DNA of 64,000 nucleotides from Butyrivibrio proteoclasticus (lineage in GTDB: Bacteria; Bacillota; Clostridia; Lachnospirales; Lachnospiraceae): assembly GCF_900115735.1 (NCBI RefSeq), contig NZ_FOXO01000003.1, positions 124,001-188,000 on the forward strand. The letters are read 5' to 3'. Under the pieces are notes generated by a model. The model was not told the origin of the DNA. It saw only the letters and a program-made list of their open reading frames with translations, and made no database searches. This document shows, piece after piece, positions 44,648 through 53,741 of this stretch. Both the position numbers and the translations under genes were made by a program. The first letter of the stretch is position 1. Each line of letters begins with the position of its first letter.

Positions 44648-46018
44648 TTAAAGTGCATTTACGTATTCCTTGAATTTCTTTCCCCTGGTCTCATAATTTG
44701 GGAACATATCCCAGCTTGCACATGCAGGTGACAAAAGAACTGCATCGCCCTCATTGGCACTTTCTGTGCAGAACTTAAGTGCTTCTTCAAAACTATCCTT
44801 AAAGCAGTAATCAGTAAATCCGTGTTTTTTAGCGCACTCCGCGATTTTTTCTTTGGTCTGGCCTATAAGTACCAAAAGTTTTACCTTACCGCCAAAGTTT
44901 TCAATCCACTCATCGTATTCACTACCTTTATCATAGCCACCACCGATGAGGATTGTTGGTCTATTCATGGCTCTTATGCCCTGAATAGCCGCATCAGGAT
45001 TGGTTCCCTTGGAATCATTATAATAATCAACGCCTTTCTTGGTGGCAACAAATTCAATTCTATGCTCTACTGCCTTGAAATTGCGAACCACATTAAGAAT
45101 TGTTGCAAGCGGTACGCCCATAGAAAGAGATATTGCTATGGCTGCCATAACATTTTCCACATTGCAAAGACCAACCAGATTCATATCATGAATGTCCATG
45201 ATTCTGGTTGCATTTCCTGCTGTGCTCATAAAAATCTCATTGCCATCAAGGAAAAATCCATCAGACAACCTTTCTTTTGTTGAGAAAAAGATTACCTTTG
45301 CCGGACATCTGTTTCCAAAATCTCTTGTATATTCATTATCGTAATTAAGAACACAAGTATCGTCCTTTGTCTGTCTGTTTGTGACATTTTCTTTCATGGA
45401 AGCATAGCATTCCATTGTATGATGTCTGTTGAGATGATCAGGTGTAATATTAAGGATTGCTGATACGTTTGCATGGAAATTATCCACAGCCTCCAGCTGA
45501 AAAGAGCTGATCTCGCCTGTAGTAACAGAGTCATCAGTCATTTTAAGCGCATTCTCAGCATAGGACACTCCTATATTTCCAACTACATATGTATCCGCAA
45601 AATGAGCTTTCATTATGTCGCCCACAAGAGTTGTAGTTGTTGTCTTACCATTTGTACCTGTTATCGCAACAAGCTTACCTTTTGAAAAATTATAAGCAAG
45701 CTCAATCTCGCTCCAAATAGGTATATTTTTCTCTTTAATCCTCATCACTGTAGGTGCATCAAGAGGTACTGCCGGACTTGGAACTGTCAGAGAAAGTTCA
45801 TCCAATACACTATCTTCGATATTTCCGATAATAATCTGTGTAGTATCCCTATCCTCTTCATGAAGCTTTTTTCTAATATCTTCTTCAGTTACCTTTGTGT
45901 TTTCTTCCAATAGGATTGGCACTGCACCAACCTGATGAAGAAGCCTTACAGATCCAACACCTGAAAGACCCGAACCGATTACCAGTACTTTTTTCCCAAT
46001 AATATCTGTTGCTTTCAT
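44648..46018 (-). CDS. murD: UDP-N-acetylmuramoylalanine--D-glutamate ligase
   Basis: A 456-residue cytoplasmic Mur ligase adding D-glutamate to UDP-MurNAc-L-alanine. The N-terminal Rossmann domain begins KVLVIGSGLSGVGSVRLL; the ATP loop is AITGTNGKTTTTTLVGD; NITPDHLNRHHTMECYASMKE and EHRIEFVATKKGVDYYNDSKGTNPDA, interrupted here around 330, are Mur-ligase marks. The order mraY-murD-ftsW is conserved. The length is typical. Confidence 0.96.
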   Translation of the reverse strand: MKATDIIGKKVLVIGSGLSGVGSVRLLHQVGAVPILLEENTKVTEEDIRKKLHEEDRDTTQIIIGNIEDSVLDELSLTVPSPAVPLDAPTVMRIKEKNIPIWSEIELAYNFSKGKLVAITGTNGKTTTTTLVGDIMKAHFADTYVVGNIGVSYAENALKMTDDSVTTGEISSFQLEAVDNFHANVSAILNITPDHLNRHHTMECYASMKENVTNRQTKDDTCVLNYDNEYTRDFGNRCPAKVIFFSTKERLSDGFFLDGNEIFMSTAGNATRIMDIHDMNLVGLCNVENVMAAIAISLSMGVPLATILNVVRNFKAVEHRIEFVATKKGVDYYNDSKGTNPDAAIQGIRAMNRPTILIGGGYDKGSEYDEWIENFGGKVKLLVLIGQTKEKIAECAKKHGFTDYCFKDSFEEALKFCTESANEGDAVLLSPACASWDMFPNYETRGKKFKEYVNAL

Positions 46019-46048
46019 TTTACTTTCCTTCGCATATCATAAGTTTTT

Positions 46049-47014
46049 TTACAAACCGGCATAAGCAATAAGACACATAAGAATTGTTACTGTAGTAAAC
46101 ACATTCACAACCTTTGTCTCAGACCAGCCGCCTTTTTCATAATGGTGATGAATAGGAGCCATTCTGAATATCCTTTTGCCGTGTGTTATTTTAAAATATG
46201 AAACCTGCATAATGACTGAAACAACTTCGATAGCGTAAATAAAGCCAACTATCACTATAAAAACAGGCATATGCATAACGTACGCTACTCCGGTAACAAA
46301 TCCTCCAATAGCAAGAGAACCTGTATCTCCCATCATTACCTTTCCGGGGTATACGTTATAAACAAGATATCCCAAAAGAGCTCCAAGCATAGCTGATGAC
46401 ATAACCTCTGCACCTGTAGCGCCAGTTACCATTCCGGCTACTGCAAAAAATGCAGCTACAACCGCAGTCACAGATGCACATAGGCCATCCACTCCATCTG
46501 TAAAGTTTGTTCCGTTTGCTGTTCCAAGTGCAATAAAAAACAGAATAGGAATATTCCAAAAGCCAAAATCAAGTATTATATCTGTAAATGGCACCTTCAT
46601 TGCAAGAGAAAGGTCTGTAAAGTTCTCAACATAGAGAGCAAAAACCACAACAATCACGAGCTGACCAACAATTTTCTGCCAGGCACGAAGTCCGAGATTG
46701 TGTTTTTTTACAACTTTGATATAGTCATCAATAAATCCTATTAAGCCAAAACCAAAAGTAAGGATAAGAATTGGAATAACTTCTTTATGTGATGCTCCGT
46801 ACAAAATTCCTATAATAAAGAAAGGAATTAGAAATATAATTCCTCCCATAGTTGGAGTTCCAGTCTTTTTCTGATGGGATTCAAGCCCCTCTTCACGCTC
46901 TGTCTGACCTGCCTTTAGCTTTTTTAAGACACCTATTACTGAAGGTCCAATAATGACTGCTATAATAAACGATACAAGAACAGGTATCAATGCTCTGGTT
47001 AAATAGTTTTCCAT
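46049..47014 (-). CDS. mraY: Phospho-N-acetylmuramoyl-pentapeptide transferase
   Basis: A 321-residue membrane enzyme of ten spans that makes lipid I from UDP-MurNAc-pentapeptide and undecaprenyl phosphate. The active-site motifs are GFIDDYIKV (the Asp pair), ANGTNFTDGVDGL and GDTGSLAIGGFV; the HHHYEKGGWSE loop lies near the C terminus. TPTMGGIIFLIPFF is the usual cytoplasmic mark. It is preceded 17 bp upstream by the PBP gene and followed by murD. Confidence 0.96.
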   Translation of the reverse strand: MENYLTRALIPVLVSFIIAVIIGPSVIGVLKKLKAGQTEREEGLESHQKKTGTPTMGGIIFLIPFFIIGILYGASHKEVIPILILTFGFGLIGFIDDYIKVVKKHNLGLRAWQKIVGQLVIVVVFALYVENFTDLSLAMKVPFTDIILDFGFWNIPILFFIALGTANGTNFTDGVDGLCASVTAVVAAFFAVAGMVTGATGAEVMSSAMLGALLGYLVYNVYPGKVMMGDTGSLAIGGFVTGVAYVMHMPVFIVIVGFIYAIEVVSVIMQVSYFKITHGKRIFRMAPIHHHYEKGGWSETKVVNVFTTVTILMCLIAYAGL

Positions 47015-47031
47015 AATTACATCCTCTAATC

Positions 47032-49272
47032 TTAATTACTACTGCTTTCCGAAGCGGCCTCAGTCGGTACTCCTTCAAAATCAGGAAGTTCATCTCCACC
47101 AATTACGCTTCCGCTATCCGGATCTATAAGATTTCCGTTACTTGGGTCTACATAATAGCCCGTAGCAGGGTCTTTGTCAAATGACTCCCAAATTGAAGTT
47201 CTTTCCTTTTCCTCAGATGTTTCAGTTGTCTCCTCCTGGTTTTCACCTGTCTCTTCTGTAACTTCCTCAGGATTTTCTTCTTGCTCCTCCTCTGTTACAG
47301 CTGTAGTAACAAGCTGTTCGCGAAGAGTTTCAAGTTCAGTTTTCTCCTTTTCAGAAAGCTCCTCTGTCATAGGATAATTAAGATAAGGAAGCGCCTCTGT
47401 AAGAATAGCTCTGACTATTCTGGTTGCAAACTTGGCATCGTCCTGGTAAAGCACATTTGGTCTGTCAACTACAACGTAAATTGCAATGTCAGGATCAGAT
47501 GCAGGTGCATATCCCATAAAAGAAACGACATACTGATGATTTCCACGGGGAAGAGTCTGCGCTGTTCCTGTCTTACCGCCAATCATATATCCTGCAGGTC
47601 TTGCTGTTTTACCTGTACCTTCTTCACCGGCAACAACCTGATTACAGTACTCGATAATTTTATCCGAAGTACTCTGTGATATTGTCTGCCTCAAAATTCT
47701 CGGTTCAATATTTTTAATAGTAGCTCCGCTGCTGCTTACTATTTTTTTAACAACATGAGGTTCATAGTAATAACCTCCATTTATCAGTGAGCTGAAAGCC
47801 GTTATCATCTCAATCATATCTACGTTAAAACCCTGTCCAAAGGAGTTGGTTGCAAGGTCAGTAGATGTCATATTGGCAGCACTGTAGGTAAGTCCCTCTG
47901 TTCTGGCCTCTCCTGCAAGATCTATATTGGTCTTAAGTCCAAAGCCAAAATCTTTTTGGAACTTAGTGAAAGTATTTACACCAATAGCCTGAGAAATATA
48001 CATCATAGCCACGTTACAAGAAATCTCAATTCCTCTTGAAACTGAAACCGCTCCGTCACCATAGGTATTGTGGCACTTAATCTCCCATCCGCCAACTTCA
48101 AGTTTTCCAAGACAGTTATAAACTTCATCTCCTGTTATGGAGCCGCTTTCAAGTCCGGTTGCAACAGTAAAAGGCTTTGCAACAGATCCCGGTTCATAAG
48201 TATCAGCAATGCAAAAATTCTTCCACAAAGCATTGTAATTCTGATATAGCTGCTCATCAGTAAAGTTTTGAAGCATCTCCTCAGTAATGTAAACACCTGA
48301 ATCGTAAACAGATTCGCCCTTTACCTTGTTTCCTTTTTCATCAACTGCCGGCATGCCAATAAGAGCCGCAGTATCTCTGGGATTATTAAGATCAAAATTT
48401 GGATAACTTGCCATAGCAAGAACTTCACCGGTATGGATGTCCATGATCACACATCCCACATTGTTAGCGCCATTTCCTTCTCTGGCATTATTTTTGTACT
48501 GCTCGTTGAACTCATAGAGATGTTTTTCAACTATTGTCTGGAGATTGCCATCTATAGTTGTAACAATACTATCGCCGTCTGTAGCCGAAATAGTAGTCCT
48601 TTCAAGAGTAGAATCATCATCGAGATAACCATATTCTCTTCCGGGAGTTCCGCTAAGAGTGTTGTTATAATACTCCTCAAGTCCATACATACCTGTATTG
48701 TCACTTGATGTAAAGCCGATTATGTCACTGGCAAGTGTGCCGTTTGGATATTTACGGATATAGCTTTCTTCAAACCATACGCCCTGTATATTCTCATCAT
48801 AACTTTCAGATCCAGGAGTTATAAGTTCCTGAAACTCGCTGATTTCTGAATAAGTAAGCTTTTTAGCCAAAACATAGTACTGCGAAGACGGATGTTCTGC
48901 AAGGTAATTTCTGATATCCCCTCCATCAAGTCCGAAACATCTTACAAGAGCTTTTAATGTAGGATCAAGATACTTGGAATCCCTTAAAAGAATCTTGGCA
49001 TCAAGGATAACATTGTATACTTTCTCGCTATAAGCAAGAATAGTATTATTCGCATCCAGTATTTCTCCTCTTCTGAAAGGAATCGTCGTCGAATCATACT
49101 GCTGCTGTGAAAGAACTTGCTTTTGATATTCTTCGCCATTATTCTTGGTTATAAGGATAAGTCTGACCCCTAACCCAACGAAAGCCAGTAGTACCAATAC
49201 AAACAGCACTACCAGCTTTTTTCTCATTCCTATAGTAAACTTCTGCTTATTTTTTTCCTTACGCCTTTTCAT
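47032..49272 (-). CDS. Class B penicillin-binding protein (FtsI/PBP2x/SpoVD type) with acidic tail
   Basis: A 746-residue septal transpeptidase. An N-terminal basic stretch and membrane anchor (about 16-36) precede the dimerisation domain and the transpeptidase domain, with active-site SVAK in YEPGSVAKPF (about 355-360), SCN in IEISCNVAMM and KTG in IGGKTGTAQ. No PASTA repeats follow. Instead there is a low-complexity acidic tail of about 110 residues very rich in Glu and Thr, ending with DPATGYYVDPSNGNLID-type Asp/Gly/Pro sequence. Position between ftsL and mraY supports a division role. The tail is uncommon and is discussed as a finding. Confidence 0.93.
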   Translation of the reverse strand: MKRRKEKNKQKFTIGMRKKLVVLFVLVLLAFVGLGVRLILITKNNGEEYQKQVLSQQQYDSTTIPFRRGEILDANNTILAYSEKVYNVILDAKILLRDSKYLDPTLKALVRCFGLDGGDIRNYLAEHPSSQYYVLAKKLTYSEISEFQELITPGSESYDENIQGVWFEESYIRKYPNGTLASDIIGFTSSDNTGMYGLEEYYNNTLSGTPGREYGYLDDDSTLERTTISATDGDSIVTTIDGNLQTIVEKHLYEFNEQYKNNAREGNGANNVGCVIMDIHTGEVLAMASYPNFDLNNPRDTAALIGMPAVDEKGNKVKGESVYDSGVYITEEMLQNFTDEQLYQNYNALWKNFCIADTYEPGSVAKPFTVATGLESGSITGDEVYNCLGKLEVGGWEIKCHNTYGDGAVSVSRGIEISCNVAMMYISQAIGVNTFTKFQKDFGFGLKTNIDLAGEARTEGLTYSAANMTSTDLATNSFGQGFNVDMIEMITAFSSLINGGYYYEPHVVKKIVSSSGATIKNIEPRILRQTISQSTSDKIIEYCNQVVAGEEGTGKTARPAGYMIGGKTGTAQTLPRGNHQYVVSFMGYAPASDPDIAIYVVVDRPNVLYQDDAKFATRIVRAILTEALPYLNYPMTEELSEKEKTELETLREQLVTTAVTEEEQEENPEEVTEETGENQEETTETSEEKERTSIWESFDKDPATGYYVDPSNGNLIDPDSGSVIGGDELPDFEGVPTEAASESSSN

Positions 49273-49348
49273 CTAAACATAAAATCCTTCCAATTACACC
49301 CTTTAAATTATAGTCATATTTTGTTTCAGGGGCAAATACTTTTAGAAG

Positions 49349-49786
49349 TTATTCATGTGGAACAGGCGCAATCTGGCGTACGTAGTCGTTTCCACCGCCA
49401 TCAGAATATGTTATGATCTGTCCCTCACTGGCATACGTCATTCCGTATTCCTGAATTGCTATTCTTTTTATCTCATCAAGATCCACATTACCATTAGCTC
49501 TGTTATAAGCCTCATCATTGTCTTGTTTTAATGTGTTAAGCTGGCTCTCAAGCTGAGCTACATGTTTAACACTGTTCTTAATCTGTGACTGTAAGTTAAT
49601 GTACCAGGCAAGTGTTCCAACCATCAGTACCATTGCCATAGACAAAAATACCAGATAGCCAAGGCTCATGTGATGGCGCCTTCTATCTTTCTTTTGAGGC
49701 TCCTGCACATGGAAGCGGTCTTTTTTCTCTTTTGGTTGTTCATTAATTCTTTTTACGGTATTTCCGTGAATATATTCATTTGCCAT
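49349..49786 (-). CDS. ftsL: FtsL-like cell division protein
   Basis: A 145-residue bitopic protein with a basic cytoplasmic region (about 1-40), one membrane span (about 42-65) and an extracytoplasmic coiled coil (about 68-105) ending in a short tail with EIKRIAIQEYGMTYAS, the typical FtsL end. It stabilises the FtsQ-FtsB complex and activates FtsW-PBP. The start at 49786 has GGGAGG six bases upstream. Sequence conservation is low in this family; the name rests on topology and on the position between rsmH and the PBP gene. Confidence 0.82.
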   Translation of the reverse strand: MANEYIHGNTVKRINEQPKEKKDRFHVQEPQKKDRRRHHMSLGYLVFLSMAMVLMVGTLAWYINLQSQIKNSVKHVAQLESQLNTLKQDNDEAYNRANGNVDLDEIKRIAIQEYGMTYASEGQIITYSDGGGNDYVRQIAPVPHE

Positions 49787-49829
49787 GTTAGCCTCCCTTC
49801 TCACTGCTATTACAGTTCAATAATCCCAA

Positions 49830-50765
49830 TTAAACTTTTTCAAATACTCGAAGCTTTGCACTCTGAGAGCGTTTATTCTCAGACAGCTCTTTTTCACTTG
49901 GTAAAATCGGTTTTCTTGTTATAACCTTGCCTTTCGATGTCTTACCACATACGCAAACCGGAAAATTAGGAGGACACGTGCAAGGATTTTCATTTCTTCT
50001 AAAATTATTCTTGGTTATTCTGTCTTCAAGTGAATGGAAAGTAATAACGCAAAGCCTTCCTCCAGGATTCAGGAAATCTATAAATCCATCCAACGAATTC
50101 TGTAAAACATCCAATTCCCTGTTAAGTGCAATTCTGATAGCCTGATAAGTTCTCTTGGAAGGATGACCTCCCTTTTCCCTCATTTTGGCAGGTATAGCCG
50201 CCTTAATAATGTCATTAAGTTGTCCTGTTGTCTCTATTGGTGACTTAGCTCTCTCTATGCAGATATGCTTTGCAATATTCTTGGCAAATTTATCTTCGCC
50301 AAAGTCTCTTATAATATGGAATAACTCCATTTCAGAATAGTCATTGACAATATCTCTGGCAGTCAACGTCTGCCTCTGGTCCATTCTCATATCAAGAGGA
50401 ACATCTTCCTTGTAGGTAAAGCCTCTTTCTGCGTTATCAAGTTGATAAGATGAGACACCAAGGTCAAGAAGTATTCCGTCAACTCCTGTAACCCCAAGCG
50501 CCTTTAGTCTCTCAACTGCATTTTCATAGTTATCTCTGATGATAGTAACTCTTGATTCATAAGGCTCAAGTCTCTTAGTAGCTGCACGTATAGCATCTTC
50601 ATCCTGATCTGTGCCATACAAATGCCCTCCAGCTGTCAATTTCTCTGCGATGTGCAGGGAATGACCTGCGCCTCCAAGAGTTCCGTCAAGATATATTCCG
50701 TCGGGCTTAATATTCAAATTGTCCAAGCACTCATCAAGTAGTACTGAATAATGTTTGAATTCCAT
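49830..50765 (-). CDS. rsmH: 16S rRNA (cytosine(1402)-N4)-methyltransferase
   Basis: A 311-residue SAM-dependent enzyme (MraW) that methylates C1402 in the ribosomal P site. It opens [35 protein letters not shown] with the SAM loop, contains [15 protein letters not shown] and the [17 protein letters not shown] core, and has a Cys-rich loop [13 protein letters not shown] that is typical. It is the second gene of the dcw cluster, directly after mraZ. Confidence 0.97.
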   Translation of the reverse strand: MEFKHYSVLLDECLDNLNIKPDGIYLDGTLGGAGHSLHIAEKLTAGGHLYGTDQDEDAIRAATKRLEPYESRVTIIRDNYENAVERLKALGVTGVDGILLDLGVSSYQLDNAERGFTYKEDVPLDMRMDQRQTLTARDIVNDYSEMELFHIIRDFGEDKFAKNIAKHICIERAKSPIETTGQLNDIIKAAIPAKMREKGGHPSKRTYQAIRIALNRELDVLQNSLDGFIDFLNPGGRLCVITFHSLEDRITKNNFRRNENPCTCPPNFPVCVCGKTSKGKVITRKPILPSEKELSENKRSQSAKLRVFEKV

Positions 50766-50825
50766 ACTTTTTCCTTATTATTTTATTAAGCCATGCACCA
50801 GACTCAAAGCACTTCTAAGTTCAGC

Positions 50826-51266
50826 TTAAATGCTTAAACCGTACTGACTCATCTTAGCTGCAATTTCATTGATGTCATCAAAGGTACTAGCCTTCTCCCA
50901 TTCTGCCTTACTCCAAATTTCAGCTCTGTTACCAACACCGGCAATAACTGCCTCTTTTTCTATTTTTGCGTGCTGCAGAAGATTTGCTGGTAAAAGGATT
51001 CTTCCCTGCTTGTCGACTTCCGCATCAATTGCGCCTGCAATAAAGAATCGTCCAAGCATTCTGGCTTCCGGTTTATCCATAGGCAGAGACTGGAGTTTTT
51101 CTTCAAACTGGTTCCATCCCTCTTCTGCGAACACAAAAAGGCATCCGTCAAAGCCCTTGGTAACCACAAATTGATCGCCCAAAAGCTCGCGGAATTTAGC
51201 AGGTATTATGAGTCGTCCCTTAGCATCTATGGAATGACTGTATTCGCCTTTAAATGCTGCTCCCAC
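50826..51266 (-). CDS. mraZ: Transcriptional regulator MraZ
   Basis: A 146-residue AbrB-like double-domain DNA-binding protein, first gene of the dcw cluster and its autoregulator. The two SpoVT/MraZ repeats are seen as HSIDAKGRLIIPAKFREL and AEVDKQGRILLPANLLQ. The start is probably GTG at 51266 (GTG GGA GCA GCA), as no ATG fits the family N terminus. The start codon is embedded in the last GTGGG unit of its own operator, so MraZ binding would also mask the translation start region at DNA level. Confidence 0.95.
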   Translation of the reverse strand: MGAAFKGEYSHSIDAKGRLIIPAKFRELLGDQFVVTKGFDGCLFVFAEEGWNQFEEKLQSLPMDKPEARMLGRFFIAGAIDAEVDKQGRILLPANLLQHAKIEKEAVIAGVGNRAEIWSKAEWEKASTFDDINEIAAKMSQYGLSI

Positions 51267-51320
51267 CTATTTTACCACTTTTCTACCACTTTTAACCACT
51301 TTATGACACTTTTTACCACC
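51262..51320 (-). promoter_or_regulatory. MraZ operator: GTGG(T/G) tandem repeats
   Basis: On the minus strand there are six AAAGTGG-like units: GTGGTAAAAA, GTGTCATAAA, GTGGTTAAAA, GTGGTAGAAAA, GTGGTAAAATAG, GTGGG. The first three steps are 10 bp, then 11 and 12 bp. This fits known MraZ sites, which are short GTGGG or AAAGTGK boxes repeated about every helical turn upstream of mraZ. Confidence 0.85.
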
Positions 51321-51327
51321 TGAACAC

Positions 51328-51356
51328 ATTATAAAACACTTCTTTCATGCTGTCCA
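51328..51356 (-). promoter_or_regulatory. Promoter of the mraZ/dcw operon
   Basis: On the minus strand, -35 TGGACA (51351-51356) is followed by 17 bp and a perfect -10 TATAAT (51328-51333). The MraZ boxes begin just downstream, covering the transcription start, so repression would block initiation or escape. Confidence 0.8.
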
Positions 51357-51369
51357 TTAAAAATCCATG

Positions 51370-51410
51370 AAAAAAAATGCCCTCCTGAATCATAAATTCA
51401 AGAAGACATT
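51370..51410 (-). terminator. Intrinsic terminator after lgt
   Basis: AATGTCTTCTTGAAT pairs with ATTCAGGAGGGCATT (minus strand; several G-U pairs) around a five-base loop and is followed by TTTTTTT. It separates lgt from the mraZ promoter. Confidence 0.8.
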
Positions 51411-51439
51411 TTTTATAGAAAAAATATTTATTCGATTTA

Positions 51440-52306
51440 TTACTTTTTACGCATTCGAAGTCGTTTTACAGCCATAACTGCCACTGAAAAAGTCACAAGA
51501 CATATAGCAAGCATCTGAGACACCGGAAGTCCTGTAGTGTGCATTATCAACTGATCTGTTCTAAGTCCCTCTATCCAGGATCTTCCAAGACCATAACCAC
51601 CAAGATACATCAAAACTATCTCGCCATCAAATTTTTTGTGCTTGATATACAAAAGTATAATAATAAGAAGACACAGGTTCCACATACTTTCATAAAGAAA
51701 TGTCGGACTCACCTGAATATAATTCGTACCTTCCACCATGTGAGCCTTCATAAGCTCAGTTATCTCTCCGCTTCGTACAGCTTCCACCGGAAGCCTCATA
51801 GCAAAAAGGTTATCTGTATATTCTCCAAAGGCTTCTCTGTTAGTAAAATTGCCCCATCTCCCCATTACCTGTCCAAGTAAAAGCCCCGGCATAATGGTAT
51901 CTGTAAGCAAAAAGAAATTAACTTTTTTAACCTTGCAATAAATGAACGCTGTAAGGAACCCGGCAATCACGCCACCATATATGGCAAGACCACCATTTCT
52001 GATGTTAAGCACGCTGATAGGATTATCTTTATAATAATCCCAGGCAAAAAACACATAATAAGCTCTAGCGCCAAGAATTGAAAAGATTATTACAAAAGTC
52101 GCCACATCCCAGTATGTATCAGGATTCTGACCTGTTGCCCCGGCAATTTTCGAAATAAGGATAAGTGCCAGAAAAAAGCCCAGTCCAATAATCACTCCAT
52201 ACAAAGCAATACTAAAACCAAAAACAGTAAAACTCTTTGGGACATTCTCCAAATAGATATTTAAGTGCGGAAACGCAATATCCATCTTCCCCATTATATC
52301 CGGCAT
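51440..52306 (-). CDS. lgt: Prolipoprotein diacylglyceryl transferase
   Basis: A 288-residue seven-span membrane enzyme that attaches diacylglycerol to the lipobox cysteine of prolipoproteins. The family signature GRWGNFTNREAFG is present at about 150-162, preceded by IYGGVIAGFLTAFIYC. YESMWNLCLLI and RSWIEGLRTDQL are the later conserved motifs. GGGAGG lies five bases before the ATG. It would process the binding lipoprotein encoded at 38842. It follows ychF through the repeat element C. Confidence 0.95.
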   Translation of the reverse strand: MPDIMGKMDIAFPHLNIYLENVPKSFTVFGFSIALYGVIIGLGFFLALILISKIAGATGQNPDTYWDVATFVIIFSILGARAYYVFFAWDYYKDNPISVLNIRNGGLAIYGGVIAGFLTAFIYCKVKKVNFFLLTDTIMPGLLLGQVMGRWGNFTNREAFGEYTDNLFAMRLPVEAVRSGEITELMKAHMVEGTNYIQVSPTFLYESMWNLCLLIIILLYIKHKKFDGEIVLMYLGGYGLGRSWIEGLRTDQLIMHTTGLPVSQMLAICLVTFSVAVMAVKRLRMRKK

Positions 52307-52331
52307 AACAGCCTCCCTGTATTTTATTTTT

Positions 52332-52502
52332 CATCGCAGACTCGTAATCGCTTCGCAATTCCTCTGCTTCACTTCGCATCGCAGACTCGTAATTGCTTCG
52401 CAATTCCTCGTTGAGGCGCTGCGCGCCTCATATCAAAGCATGAAAATATGCAGATTCCCATGCAAGCATGGATCTGCATATTTTCATGCTTTGCTGCGAT
52501 GC
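52332..52502 (-). repeat. Multi-hairpin intergenic element C with 45-bp tandem repeat
   Basis: This fills the gap between the ychF stop and the lgt ribosome binding site. On the minus strand: a closing arm GCATCGCAG (52494-52502) that can pair with CTGCGATGC (52376-52384); a 21-bp perfect hairpin (52472-52492 with 52435-52455) topped by CCATGC/GCATGG; an 8-bp hairpin TGAGGCGC/GCGCCTCA (52412-52430); then two direct copies of a 33-bp unit (52377-52409 and 52332-52364, one mismatch, period 45), each with an AATTGC-GAA-GC(A/G)ATT hairpin. Same layout as elements A and B. Confidence 0.7.
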
Positions 52503-52511
52503 TTTGCAGTA

Positions 52512-53609
52512 TCACACGTTAAATCTAAAGAGAATCACATCTCCATCCTGAACCACGTACTCTTTTCCTTCCATTCGGACAAGACCTTTTTCTCTCGCTG
52601 CTGCAAGTGAGCCCTCTCTGAGAAGATCCTCATAATTGATAACTTCAGCTTTGATAAATCCTCTTTCAAAATCTGTATGAATCTTACCTGCTGCCTGAGG
52701 AGCTTTTGTTCCAATCTTAATTGTCCATGCTCTTGTCTCATCTTCGCCTGATGTAAGGAAACTCATAAGACCAAGTGTCTTATAGCTTGCTGCAATAAGC
52801 TTATCAAGTCCAGACTCTGTAAGTCCCATACTTTCAAGGAACTCTGCCTTTTCATCTGCTTCCAGTTCAGAAATTTCAGCTTCAATCTGAGCACTGATAA
52901 CAAATACCTCACTGCCGGACTTTGAAGCAAGTTCTCTGACTGCTGCAACATACTTGTTGGAAGCTCCCTCATCAGCAAGATCATCATCCTTTACATTGGC
53001 TGCATAAATAACAGGTTTCCATGTAAGAAGGTCGTACCCATTCATAAGAGCAAGCTCATCTTCATCTGTGATCTCAAGCTCTCTAGCCATCTTATTCTCT
53101 TCAAGAGTTGCCTTTATCTTGTTCAAAAGATCCAGCTCTTTTGCTGCAGTCTTATCCATACGTGCAGTCTTAGAAACCTTTGCTATTCTTCTCTCAAGAA
53201 CCTCGAGATCAGCAAAAATAAGCTCAAGGTTGATTGTCTCTATATCTCTTGCAGGATCAACTGATCCGTCAACGTGAACTACGTTAGGATCTTCAAAACA
53301 TCTTACAACATGTACAATAGCATCTGTCTCACGGATATTTGCAAGGAACTGGTTTCCAAGTCCTTCACCCTTTGATGCACCCTTTACTAGTCCGGCAATA
53401 TCAACGAACTCAATTGTTGCAGGTGTAACCTTCTTTGAATGATAAAGATCGCCAAGAAGCTTAAGTCTCTTGTCCGGAACTGCAACAACTCCAACATTAG
53501 GATCAATTGTCGCAAAAGGATAATTAGCTGCAAGCGCTCCTGCATTAGTAAGTGAATTGAAAAGTGTTGACTTACCTACGTTTGGTAAACCTACGATTCC
53601 TAGTTTCAT
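52512..53609 (-). CDS. ychF: Ribosome-associated GTPase/ATPase YchF
   Basis: A 365-residue Obg-family P-loop protein that preferentially binds ATP in known members. G1 is GLPNVGKST at 7-15, G3 [20 protein letters not shown], the NKxD position is replaced by YAANVKDDD as usual in YchF, and the C-terminal TGS domain contains [26 protein letters not shown] and the end [13 protein letters not shown]. The length is typical. It marks the chromosomal gene bordering the integrase end of the mobile element. Confidence 0.96.
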   Translation of the reverse strand: MKLGIVGLPNVGKSTLFNSLTNAGALAANYPFATIDPNVGVVAVPDKRLKLLGDLYHSKKVTPATIEFVDIAGLVKGASKGEGLGNQFLANIRETDAIVHVVRCFEDPNVVHVDGSVDPARDIETINLELIFADLEVLERRIAKVSKTARMDKTAAKELDLLNKIKATLEENKMARELEITDEDELALMNGYDLLTWKPVIYAANVKDDDLADEGASNKYVAAVRELASKSGSEVFVISAQIEAEISELEADEKAEFLESMGLTESGLDKLIAASYKTLGLMSFLTSGEDETRAWTIKIGTKAPQAAGKIHTDFERGFIKAEVINYEDLLREGSLAAAREKGLVRMEGKEYVVQDGDVILFRFNV

Positions 53610-53741
53610 TTTTTATTACCTCCAGCCCGTATTTACGGGATTCTTTCTATCTAGAATAATGAAATATACACCATTTTACACCAGAAATGATAAGTTTTGA
53701 TTATTTTTTTACTTCCCAACTTTTATACAAAATTATAAAGG

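Noticed and set aside
52212..52403. Open frame over element C reading repeated SNYES/SDYES units
   Set aside because: The repeat is explained by the 45-bp DNA tandem repeat (a multiple of three), and the frame overlaps lgt out of phase with no ribosome binding site.
52332..52409. CRISPR-like repeat
   Set aside because: Only two copies, the repeats contain hairpins with 12-bp spacing, and no cas genes are present.
53610..53741. Attachment site repeat of the integrative element
   Set aside because: AT-rich sequence with several near-matches to the right flank but no convincing direct repeat by eye. A comparison with an empty site is needed.
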